From: Lonicera japonica
Taxonomy: Eukaryota; Streptophyta; Magnoliopsida; Dipsacales; Caprifoliaceae
Assembly: GCA_021464415.1 (NCBI GenBank)
Contig: CM038471.1
Span: 36,491,234 to 36,555,233, forward strand
Length of the DNA: 64,000 nt
Direction of reading: 5' to 3'
The notes below the pieces were generated by a model that saw nothing but the letters and a program-made list of their open reading frames with translations, had not been told where the DNA came from and made no database searches. Below, one piece after another: positions 21,056 through 31,429 of this stretch (position 1 is the stretch's first letter; each line of letters begins with the position of its first letter). The position numbers and the translations under genes are program-made.

Positions 21056-21572
21056 TGTTAGGAATAATTGAGTGTCCTAGACAACATCAGTTCTAGGATC
21101 GTGCATCATATCTAGTGCCAAGAGATTACAAAAGAGAAGTGTGTGTACCTGTCTCCATTGAAATTGATTGATCGATGCAGCGGACTTTAGCGTCAATCTC
21201 CGTGTGGCAATTGATCTTCCAACCCTTTCCCCTTCTATACCCTTAGTATTCTCCTTAAGAGGATGTAGAGAATAAATGGCTCTTGGTGTATGTCTCCATT
21301 GATAGAAGACAACTTATATAAGGATGGATGGGTTGGGGACCAATGCCGTAATTACATAAGTTCACCTTGAACTTTCCGATAATTCTATTTCCGCCCCTCA
21401 TAGAAATAGAATTCACATAATGGCATCTACACATTAGTTCCATGACAAATAACCTCAAGCCTACTTAAAACTTTAAATTAGATCACTTAATTTTAGGCTT
21501 GTAAATGATGACACACATTAATAATATACATGTGTGGACCAAAGTAAGATTAATATAAAAATTAATCCAACA
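21056..21572 (-). repeat. 5' LTR of the copia element (right copy)
   Basis: 517 bp, identical by eye to 14620-15136 and followed by the CTCAT target duplication. The promoter of the element would lie here, reading leftwards. Confidence 0.95.
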
Positions 21573-21577
21573 CTCAT

Positions 21578-22706
21578 CTCTCTTTATATCCTCTTTAAGT
21601 TAATCAATTTTAACAAAACTTCATGCGAAAAAAATTTGGACCCATCTTTAATACACACACATGTATATATATATCTCCCTCCTCTCGGGTGTTGAAGTTA
21701 AATCATCTTTACACTTCCTCGGCAAAAAATAAATAAATCGGAGTCAATGAGATTTCTAGATCAATAGATCTCTCCTTACTCTCTAATACAAATTAAATAA
21801 TATATACGCTATATATGTGTGTTTATTTACAATCCTTGTCAAAAAACAAAAATAATATATATATATATATATATATGTAACACAATATATGCATATATAT
21901 TATATACATAAAATATGGGATTTGTGTGAATGGAGAGAATGCATCTGTCGGTTTGCATGGGTCCAGATTTAATTTCAACTGTCAAATATATGTTAAAAAA
22001 TTTTAGGTACAAGTTAAATTCACTTTTTTTATTCTATGAAAATGTAATTGATATTTGTTTATTTGATATGTTAGTTTTATTGTTTTTATTATCTAGCTCA
22101 AATTTAAATTTGTGTAAATTTATGTTGCGATTATAATTTTCCCTAATTTACTAGTAGAACAAATAGATGCCAATATAATAAAACCATGTTTTTAAAACTA
22201 AGGAGCATATTTGACTATATAAAAAAGAGAGGAAAAACACTTAAGTTATTTGTAGTTTTATTTAGAGTATAGATAAACCCAAAATTAGTTTATGATACCT
22301 TTTAAGTTATATACATCACTTCTAAATTTGATTTCTGAATCTAAAGATTGGAGTATGCTTGCCATGGTATACGATAAGATACATGCGGAAGAAGAAAGAG
22401 TGATTAATTGAGTGGGGTGGAAATAAGAATTCACACAATTTTTTAGTGGGAGTATGACCAAGTATTTTGGGAGATGGAAATAACACCACCTTTTGTAAAA
22501 TTTCCGCATTTCCACAATTCCTCTTAAATGTGGAGTCCGGTTTCAAGTATGACACAAGTGCCACATTTAAATGAATTGTTACCTTTTTTTTGGTCCACTG
22601 GTGTTTTTTATTGTGTCTATTTTTATTGGGATGATTATATATTCCTTTGTTATGATTGTTGTGAATTTGTAACTTGCATAAAGAAAATTTCATCGGAAAG
22701 AAACCC
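21578..22706. other. Intergenic, AT-rich, no gene
   Basis: (TA)n runs lie near 21660 and 21860-21910. Open frames of 68-123 codons here show no domain and have low-complexity composition. I see nothing else. Confidence 0.5.
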
Positions 22707-22709
22707 TTA

Positions 22710-23265
22710 TGCCTCGTTTGATTCGGGTATTAAAAAGTGGGATGGGATTACTAATCCCACTTTTTTTATAATACCTTATTTGATTCGCACAAATGTGCTG
22801 GGATTACTAATACCGGTACTAACTTAATACCACTCTTTGTGCTATAATTTAATACTAGGGGAGAGGGGATATTGTTTATCCATGATTAAGAAAAATGAAT
22901 CATATATTTTCAAAAATGCCATTACTACTATAATTTTTCAAAAATGCTACTACTACTACTATATTATTATTATTATTTTAATATATATATTTTTTGATTT
23001 TTTTTTAAAATTTTTTAAAATTTTTTAAAATTTTTTAAAATTTTTTTATAAAAAAAATTAATTTTTTTTTGTTGTTAGTACAAAATATAATCACATATAC
23101 AAGTTACAAAACCAAACATGGTATTAACATTAGTATGAGATATCCCAATATTAATAATGCATGAATCAAATAAGGTATTGGTATTAAATTAATACCATGA
23201 TTAATAATTCACTACTATTAATACTGATATTATTAATTACTCTAATACCTGAATCAAATGAGGCC
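22710..23265. mobile_element. Tourist-like MITE, copy 1 (TTA target duplication)
   Basis: Inverted ends are gcctcgtttgattcgggta on the left and the complement of ggcctcatttgattcaggta on the right, flanked by TTA (22707-22709, 23266-23268). The interior is AT-rich with (tttttaaaa)n near 22990-23050. A three-base TTA duplication and the size fit PIF/Harbinger-derived MITEs. A second copy is at 43408-43897. Confidence 0.85.
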
Positions 23266-23268
23266 TTA

Positions 23269-24064
23269 GTTCATTTTAATTTTTATTTAAGTAGACTCAA
23301 TTGAAAACCCCATCCACAAAGCTTTACATACGACCAAGATACCAAAAAATGGGAAAGCTCCACTCTCCTCGTAAAATTCAATTCAGTTGCTCACTATATC
23401 CGCCAGAGACAAGGTAACACATTTAGTACGTACTCATTTATTTCAAATTTTTTTTTGTCTTAATTGTTTAAAATGGTAATTTATTATGTAAAATTTAAAC
23501 CTTATCAACTTGTGATTCAACCTCTGTGCAGATTCAAAAATTCTCTCTCAAAATGGCTGGTATTGTTCTGGTTGGAATAAAACTTCCATCTACGAGTGTG
23601 AGAACAAAGATTTTGTTTAACTAACTTATAAATTAAGTTGTTGTTATCTGAGTAATTCAGGGAGAAACACGCCGAGGACACATCTAGAGAACAGAATTAC
23701 ATATTACTATTATATATTGGTTAGGGAATTGGGTCCATCGTGAGTAAAATTTGCACATTTTAGAGTTAACTAAGACACAAGTAACACATACGTACACCTT
23801 AATTAGTCATCAGTCACAATATACATACAAACACAAAAACATTAATTGAAAGTTTTTACTAGGATTAAAGATAAGGAGGACACCTTCTGTAGTAATCAGA
23901 GAGACCACAACACACCTTCAGATGTAAGCAGAGAAACCACAAGGCACCTTCCGTTCTTGTATCTCTACAACCATTCAAATCAACCAAATTAAGTATTAAC
24001 ATGACCGTGGGGATAAAAAAATATATAAAGAAATTGAAATGTACCAGTACTTGGAGGGTTTGGT
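23269..24064. other. 3' flank of TNL-2
   Basis: About 23890-24010 resembles 50460-50530 beyond the broken TNL ('tctctacaaccattcaaa', 'aattaagtatta'), so TNL-2 and the pseudogene share 3' flanks and come from one duplication. A short frame from 23554 (MAGIVLVGIK) is too short to support as a gene. Confidence 0.5.
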
Positions 24065-27000
24065 TTATGAATCATAAAATAAAAGTCTGAGATGTACATG
24101 CACACCTGCAAAATCGGTGATGTCTGCCAATACATTCTGATAAACATCCTTGACCATGTCAGAATAAGAACCTTTAAAGAGTTTGCGACAGAGGAAGTAC
24201 GTCCCCGTACTCAACTGTAGCCGAGACAAATCTCCGCCGACAACTTCGTTCCGGTGAAAATATGACTCATTATTGTTGCCATCAGAGACTACTCCCTTAT
24301 CTGCTTCATACACAATGTCGATACCACACTCCTTTACCTCCAACAAGTCACCCATTAAAACTGAAATGACAATTTCATCCCCACCTTCTAGCTGATTCCC
24401 AAAATTCCACTGGCTTAACCATGTCATTTCTTTATCTTTCCCTGGAATGCCCTTGTACGTAGGGCAGTATAACCACGTTAGATCCTTTGTCTTATTATTG
24501 ATTTTAATGCCAAATGGATAAAATGTGATGGAACCGGTTCGTGCATACACAGAGCAAATGTTCAAGCATTGAATCCTACGATTAGGAACTGAAAGCACAG
24601 TAAAATATATTGACGATCCCTTCTTCCTCTTTTTGAAACAACTTGGGATCGTTCCACCATGGATAAATGTGCTGAATATACCAAACTCATAAATTCCCTG
24701 CATCAATTCAATCATATTTTTAATATTTTAACAATTCACCACAAAGAGAGAGACAGAGACAGAGCACCTGGACTGGAATTGGATTCTGCTCGATAACGTC
24801 TAATAGCCCCACATGCATCACCTCAAGATTTATCATCATCGATTCAATGTCAATACCTAAATTCTTGATTATCCTTCCGTCAACTTTTTCTATTGGTTCT
24901 CTCTTTAGAAAGCCTTCTATTTCATCCACTTTATAGCATCTTAAAGTGTTAATTGAATCTAACTGATCCGGAGTTGATTGAAATGTTATTTTTCTTAATG
25001 ACATGCAATGCAACAAATTCAACCTCTGTAAGTTACTTGGCAAGCCTAAAACTGAATCGAGAGACATACAAGAAGCTAAGGAGAGGCATTGAAGGCTACT
25101 AAGGCTTTTACAGCAATCTGGCAAGCTACAAAACAAATTCCGGCTTAAATCCAAATTTTTAAGCAATGATAAATTACCAAACGCAATTGGCAAGGAACCA
25201 TCAGATAGATTGCATTTTGAAAGACTTAAGCTTCTTAAAGCCCACGGTAAAGAAGCCCATAACATTTCTGGACCTCTGCTTGGCTGTGGCACCCATGGCA
25301 GTAAAAGTGATGTATGCCACCATTTGCCCTGACCATTAGGAGTGCTTGTTGCGCTTATGTCAAGTCCACCAGCAAAAAGAGCAGAGCAACCAGAGACCAT
25401 GACCGTCTCAAGAGATCCCAACTTGTACATGTTCCTAGGAAGTTTCCTTAGATTTATGCAATCTGTTAGATCAAGTAAATCGAGCTTCTCAAGGAATTCA
25501 ATGGACTCACAAATCTCAATCAAACTTACACAACCTTTGACAATCAGTCTCTCAAGATTCGGAACTCCTAAAAGGTTAGGAGTTTTCACAAGCCTTTCGG
25601 AATAACTCATATTAAGGATCTTTAATGATCCAAGAAACTGTTGAAAAAAAACAATGATACGTGCTAAGTTCTAAACATGTATATCCAGCATTAATTAAGA
25701 ACCTAGCTACAAAGAAAGAAACCATAAATAAATAAATAAATTTCATACCTTGGGGCCAGTCCAAACTTCTTCTAATTTGCTATGATGCAAGTCAAGAGCC
25801 ACCAAATTCTCCAAAGATAACTCGATGGGCATATATTTTAAAGGAAATTCATGCCAACATAACCAAGTCAAATTTTTAGGAAAATTGTCATAGCAACCAT
25901 CTAGTTGTGTATAATTGAGCTTTAGTAGTCTTAACTTGTCCATCTTTTCAAATGCATCAGTTCTCAACTTTGAACTTTGATTTCTTAGAGCAGGGAATAT
26001 TTTTGGCCCTAAAAGAAAGCTGATGAAACCAGAACATATGCTTGTCAAGCGTGAATACTTATTAAGAGATTCGTCATATTTTGTTTTTCTTGAAATGGTA
26101 TCATCTTTCATTAACCTGCACATGTCAAGGGTGAGGCCCTCGATTGTTGTTGTGCCCTAACAACATAAGAAAACACATAAAATTTTGATTAGTAATGAAC
26201 ATATGCACACAATACATAAACGAATACATAGACACATGACAATTATATACGCTTTTTTTCTTACCTTCTTATTTCTCAATACACTATAGGCCTCCTTTTC
26301 TTGCCACAATCTGCTTCGTTTCTCAGGCTCAAGTGATTCTTGGTTGACAATGTGTCTTCCCATGTCTCTAAGTAATTGATGCATCATCAACTTATTGCGA
26401 GAATCAATTGTTAATAGATACCGGTCAATGAGATTTTGAATTCCAAAATCTACATAAGTATCAGTACTATCTAGTACTTTGATCGTGTAATCCTTGTCAT
26501 TTCCAACAAAGAAACAAGCAATATCAAGGAATAATCTTTTGTCGATGTCATCTTGTAAACATTCATAACTTATTTTAAGTTTATCGAGTATTTTCCAGTG
26601 AGGAATTGCTTCCAATTTCTTCACTTCACTTGCCCATTGAGGTACAGTTCTTCCACACAAAGAAGAATCTATAACTTGAAGAGCTAATGGAAGGCCTCTA
26701 CAAAGTTGAACTACCGTTTCTGTTTGCTCCGTGTAACCTTCAATAGGACAATCTTCTCCAAATGCATAGAAACTAAAGAGCTTTATTGATTCATAATAAT
26801 CAAGTTCTTGAACCTTATAAACCTCGTGTGGCTTTAGCAACCTCTCATATCTCGTAGTTATAATGTTTTTACTCCCAGGATAAAACCATTCTTGCACGCC
26901 ACATAGTGCACTTAATTGGTCACTTTGATCAACATCATCAAGAACAAGAAGAACCCTTTTGCATGAAACTGCTTCCTTGATTTTAATGATTCCTTCATCA

Positions 27001-30000
27001 ACATTGTATATCTTTTCATGCTTCGTATTAAGGATACTTGAAAGAAGCTGTCTTTGTAAACCAGCTAAACCATTGGGTTTTTCTGACATCTCTCTCACAT
27101 TTGTGAGGAAGCAACTGCAATCAAAACTTTCATAGTTCTTATCATAGATAAATTTTGCCATGGTTGTCTTCCCAATGCCGCCCATCCCACAAATTCCGAG
27201 TAAACTAACTTCAGATGAGTCATCCTGCAACCACTTATTAATATTTTTGGCTCGAGAAGGCATTCCAATTAAGTATGGAGCAACAAACAAGGGTGTGCGC
27301 CTCAATTTCCCTTTGACCCAATTTAAAATTTTCAATATAAACCTTGACTCATGCCTACAAAGTTCGAGCAACTTATATAAGCAAACACAATCAAGTTTGA
27401 ATTTGATTTCCCCCTCTATTGTGGGGCAGCAAAAGTGACTTTTCAAGAATAAAATAATGAGTTTGGATGTGTTGGCCTTCTCTTTTAAGGAGGGTCATGG
27501 TGACCCTTGCAGGTGGATGAAATAAAAATGGATCCTTTTAAGTGTTTTATTAATATTCTATTGCGTCCACCAACCAGATTCAAGGAGCACCGGCTAGGAC
27601 TCTCCTTAAAGGAGGGTTAACAAATTCCAATTACAAAACTAACTATATCTTTATATGGAATTTTTTGGTGCCTTTCTTTATAATTTTCTATTTAAAAGAT
27701 TTCTATCTCAATAACTAATCTTTTTCCTTATTAATGTATTTACCATCAATTTTCAAACTAATAATCATTACTATGTAATATGTTCCATTAATATATATTA
27801 ACTATTTATTTAATATTTTTAGGGGAATCCAAAGAGATTTCTAATTCTTACACTAGGTCCTAAAAATCATTAAAGCAACACTGCCTACAATGTGTACCAT
27901 TGTCAAACTATGGTCTTTGAGATATCCAAAAATCAAGAGTCCAGTTTCTTTTTAGGGGCATAATCAATGTATCAAATTTAACTATAGTAAACAAATTTCA
28001 CCAAAAGTCAATAATAAATCTCACAAGTACGTCTCACAGAAACCTTAACTTAAAGTCACTACAAGTGATTTTGTAGTGTTAGCGACTTAGTGTACCAGCA
28101 CTAATTCACAGACTGGTGGCAATCCAGTGACCGGAGCTCCTTCACCAATCCATTAGCTTTGGGTAAAGAAAGTGTCCTTAATTTCGAGATTAAACAAGCA
28201 TTTGCATGTACCCATGTCACCCCGAATATTTATACATTTTACAGCAAAATTTGAAAATTCTAGCTCACTAACCCTTGCTTTAATTTGATGCGGCGCGCTT
28301 GAAGGAAATTTTAATTTATTATTTATGTAATTTTAAATTTATTATTTTGGGGCAATATTTTCTTATTTTAGTTATTAGGGTTTTGGTAAAGTCTAGAGTA
28401 TTAATTTTAGTATATTTTGTTTTAGGCAATTCGGGTTTTCTTATAGTTAAATGATTTGATTTGGAGTAGCCTCCAAGCAATTCTAGTTATTTTAGGTTTA
28501 GGATTGTAGTAGTATAAATAAATCATGCCCCATATGTTATAGAATACAATCTTTTATCAATATATTAAATATTTTAAGAATTTTTTCTCTTTCATTTGGA
28601 TTCAAGAAGTTAGGTAAAAGACAATGATCTTTGCCGTTTAAACCTGCTTCCGTCCTGCATCAAGTGGTATCAGAGGAGGATTCACCTTCAACGATGATGT
28701 CTTGTGCTACGGTTAGCAACCCTCCTATTGACGACAATCGTAGGAGCCATCTTTACGTTCATCACGAATCACTTGTCGAAGATTTTCCTCGTTACTCTTT
28801 TGGGTATGATCAACATGAGCGAATATCCATACGACCAAGAACACATCGGAAACTTTTTAATGGCCGATTTAACAAACTTGAGTTTGTAGATTGGTTGTTA
28901 AAAATCGAAAAGTATTTTTACTACTTCAAAGTTCCAAAACAAGATCGAATACAACGTGTTTATAATGCATTCACAAAGAATGTTCAATCATGGTGGAACG
29001 ACTTTCAATGTGATCAATGCAGGTTTGGTTTTCCTCCAATCAACACATGCGGATTAATGGTATATTTGTTGATTGAAGAATACTATTCTAATGATATTGA
29101 TGAAATTTTATCTTCGGTGAATCAACTCTTTGTTTGTGTTTATGGTGATTATAAGGAGGTTCAAGTTCAATCACAAGAAAATTTGGTAGAAGATACAACA
29201 AAGGATAAGGTAAAAGTCAATCCCGTCACAATGTTGGAATATTCGTCACCACTTATGCAAGTAAGTGTACCACATGTAAAGTTGACTGATCTTCCAAAAA
29301 TTGTTGAAAATCTAAAGAGTATGGAAGTTGTTAATTTGGTATATTTAAAATATTTTGATTTTGGGCATGAAAATTGTTGCAAGGAAGGAATTATACTTGC
29401 CAAAATTGAAGCAGGCACGACAAAAGAATATATCGATTTTATTGACACTGAAAATTTCGTCCCTACTCCTCAATTACTAGAAAAGACAAATAATATTTCC
29501 GAGAAGTTACAATTCGATCCAAACATCAAGCTTTCAAAGTATCTAGTACGATGGTACGGAAGATATCAATTTTCTTCATCAAACTTGAGGACGAGTTTTT
29601 TTTTTAAGAGTGGGTGAATCATGCGGCACCTGTGAAGGCAATTTTAATTTATTATTTATGTAATTTTATTTTATTATTTTGGGGCAATATTTTATTATTT
29701 TAGTTATTAAGGTTTTGGTAAACTCTAGAGTATTAGTTTTAGTATGTTTTGTTTTAGGTAATTTAGGTTTCCTTATAGTTAAAGGATTTGATTTGGAGTT
29801 TCTTCCAAGCAGTCCTAGTTATTGTAGATTTAAGATTGGAGTAGTATAAATAAATCATGCTCCATATGTAATAGAATACAATCTTTTATAAATATATTAA
29901 ATATTTCGAGAATTTTCTCTCTTTTCTTGTTGATTCAAGAAGTTAGGTAAAAGACAATGATCTTTTCCCTTTAAACCTGCTTCCGTCCTGCATCACAATT

Positions 30001-31195
30001 ATTTATTGCTTCATTTTTTCAAGTCCTACTACAATCTTAAATAGAGTATGGGTGTCGATAAAGGCACCCTTAATTTATAGCCACTTCATTTTTAACTCAA
30101 TATATATATCCTTTTTGATTTTGAAAACAATGATTCCTCTGCCTAATATTTACATTCAATAAACACAATCTGATTAATATAGAACATCATTTAAACATTT
30201 TTCCTTCGAGCTGTAGATGAGTTTTCATTTCATACTTGGATACTCTTTTGATGACATTTATTTTAGTATTATTGCAGCAACAATGTGAGATTCAATTTTC
30301 TCTAGTACAAGGGAATAAAGGCAGCCATAAAGAAATAAACAAGGAAGTGGGTTTGTGTTTAGAATTGGATTTAAAAAAGAGGATGAAGGGAAGAGAGATT
30401 TCTAATTTAGGCACCCTTGTTATTTTTTAATAATAGGTGTGTAGACCGGAAATTGAGGGTGCCTTTACTAACATCCATAGAGTATTCTTTGTTTTCCATG
30501 GTGCAGTAAATTATAAAAGTGAGGACTAAAAAGCATCAAGGAATTAGAGACAAAGTATAAGTTGTGTACGTACTGCTTATTAATATCCAAAAAAAATAAA
30601 ATATAAAACGCACAGAAAAGAGTTGGAAAGTAGGAGATGGAATTTTGATAAATTAATTAACTTACCCATCTGCTTGGTTTTTCAGTTCCATCCCCGCCAA
30701 ATCTGTAACTTCTACAAGTGCTTCCTTCCACCCTTTCACCTTTTCCATCAATTTTGTCTTCTTCCCGTGATCAATTTCGGCCTCATATTGCTCAACATAC
30801 CCATCAAATGCTTCTCTTGTCCTCCCCTTTTGCTTCTGGATTTCAGATGGACACACATCATAGAAGACAGGTAAAACTAAATGTCCCAACAGGGCCCTTC
30901 TCTTGCATTCGAGGATCACCACAAGTTCGTCTAGGCACCACGGTGAAGATGCGTAGTCTTTGGAAAACACAATTATCGAAATCCTCGATGATTTGATTGC
31001 TTTGTCTAATTCGGGCTTTAGACTCTGTCCCCTCTCAATCTCATAGTCATCTCTGAAAGTGCGATATCCTGCTTGCACCAAAGCTGTATAGAGGTGATCG
31101 GTGAAGTTATTTCGAGTGTCCTCACCTCTAAAACTCAAGAACACATCATATGTGCATATAGAAGAAGAGGCTTCTTGGGCCCTCACAATAGCCAT
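24065..31195 (-). CDS. TNL-2: TIR-NBS-LRR immune receptor, five exons, intact
   Basis: Exons in reading order: 31195-30666, 27354-26265, 26156-25749, 25637-24768, 24697-24065; 1176 aa with no internal stop. TIR: FLSFRGEDTR near residue 19 and catalytic-type E90 in WCLDEL. NB-ARC: P-loop GMGGIGKTT from residue 233, LLVLDDVD, GSKNIITTR, GLPL, FLDIACFF, then MHQ (501-503) instead of MHD. Exons 3-4 hold the LRRs (FPLKYMPIELSLENLVALDL and repeats), exon 5 the C-JID-like domain (SIYFTVL, GDEI, KECG). Exon 2 length and all intron phases match TNL-1. Intron 1 (27355-30665) carries a gag-only LTR element. The gene points towards TNL-1. Role inferred from family: intracellular effector sensor. The last residues differ from TNL-1, and a GT at GCAGGTG near 24107 could splice to an unseen exon. 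Confidence 0.9.
28286..29995 (+). mobile_element. Gag-only non-autonomous LTR element in TNL-2 intron 1
   Basis: LTRs at 28286-28662 and 29614-29995 (about 380 bp) share most of their length ('ggggcaatatttt', 'taaataaatcatgc', 'cctgcttccgtcctgcatca') but differ at many sites, so the insertion is old. The primer site TGGTATCAGAGG is at 28665-28676. The flanks taatt (28281-28285) and caatt (29996-30000) match at four of five bases. One gag-like frame fills the interior. There is no protease, reverse transcriptase or integrase core. It lies antisense to TNL-2. Confidence 0.85.
28694..29617 (+). CDS. Gag-like protein of the non-autonomous LTR element
   Basis: The frame is open from 28694 (MMSCATVSN) to 29617, 307 aa. 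An upstream TTG-based extension runs into the LTR and is unlikely. The middle resembles the plant gypsy Gag core: FNGRFNKLEFVDWLLKIEKY followed by VPKQDRIQRVYNAF and WWND. The last 30 or so residues (YLVRWYGRYQ, SNLRTSFF) look like the C-terminal tail of a gypsy polyprotein, so the element seems to have arisen by deletion of nearly all of pol. The frame is still open despite diverged LTRs. It could be a virus-like-particle protein used in trans, or merely not yet decayed. Confidence 0.65.
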   Translation: MMSCATVSNPPIDDNRRSHLYVHHESLVEDFPRYSFGYDQHERISIRPRTHRKLFNGRFNKLEFVDWLLKIEKYFYYFKVPKQDRIQRVYNAFTKNVQSWWNDFQCDQCRFGFPPINTCGLMVYLLIEEYYSNDIDEILSSVNQLFVCVYGDYKEVQVQSQENLVEDTTKDKVKVNPVTMLEYSSPLMQVSVPHVKLTDLPKIVENLKSMEVVNLVYLKYFDFGHENCCKEGIILAKIEAGTTKEYIDFIDTENFVPTPQLLEKTNNISEKLQFDPNIKLSKYLVRWYGRYQFSSSNLRTSFFFKSG

Positions 31196-31296
31196 TGGAC
31201 AAAGCTATGATGTAGCAGATGAATTATAATCGCGATATAAGCAGTATTCAAGGCAATAAGTATGTATAAAAGGAAGGAAGGATTGGGGAAAATATA

Positions 31297-31422
31297 AGTC
31301 AATTAAGTTTTCCATTAACAGAAAAACAGATGTTAAGTTGGGAGACTTGCACAAGAGGTGGAGTCAATTGGTAATTTCATGGGGCTGATGGCTAAGCGTG
31401 AACTTCGGGAATTATATTGACT
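31297..31422 (-). promoter_or_regulatory. Three W-box cores upstream of TNL-2
   Basis: TTGACT occurs on the minus strand at 31297-31302 and 31362-31367, and on the plus strand at 31417-31422, within 230 bp of the ATG at 31195. WRKY binding is inferred from motif and gene type only. Confidence 0.35.
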
Positions 31423-31429
31423 TGAAACA

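Larger units (their letters stand above)
14620..21572 (-). mobile_element. Ty1/copia LTR retrotransposon, complete, recently inserted
   Basis: The element is 6953 bp on the minus strand. LTRs at 14620-15136 and 21056-21572 are both 517 bp, run TGTTAGG...AATCCAACA, and look identical base for base. The flanking 5-bp duplication is CTCAT (14615-14619, 21573-21577). The primer site TGGTATCAGAGCC (21041-21053, minus) is the initiator-Met type, and the polypurine tract lies beside the left LTR (about 15137-15151). Gag-protease-integrase-RT-RNase H order makes it copia. Identical LTRs indicate a young insertion, yet the coding frame is shifted in integrase. It sits between the two convergent TNL genes. 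Confidence 0.97.

Noticed and set aside
23554..23625. Short frame MAGIVLVGIK after a possible 5' UTR intron
   Set aside because: Only about 24 codons before a stop and no recognisable continuation.
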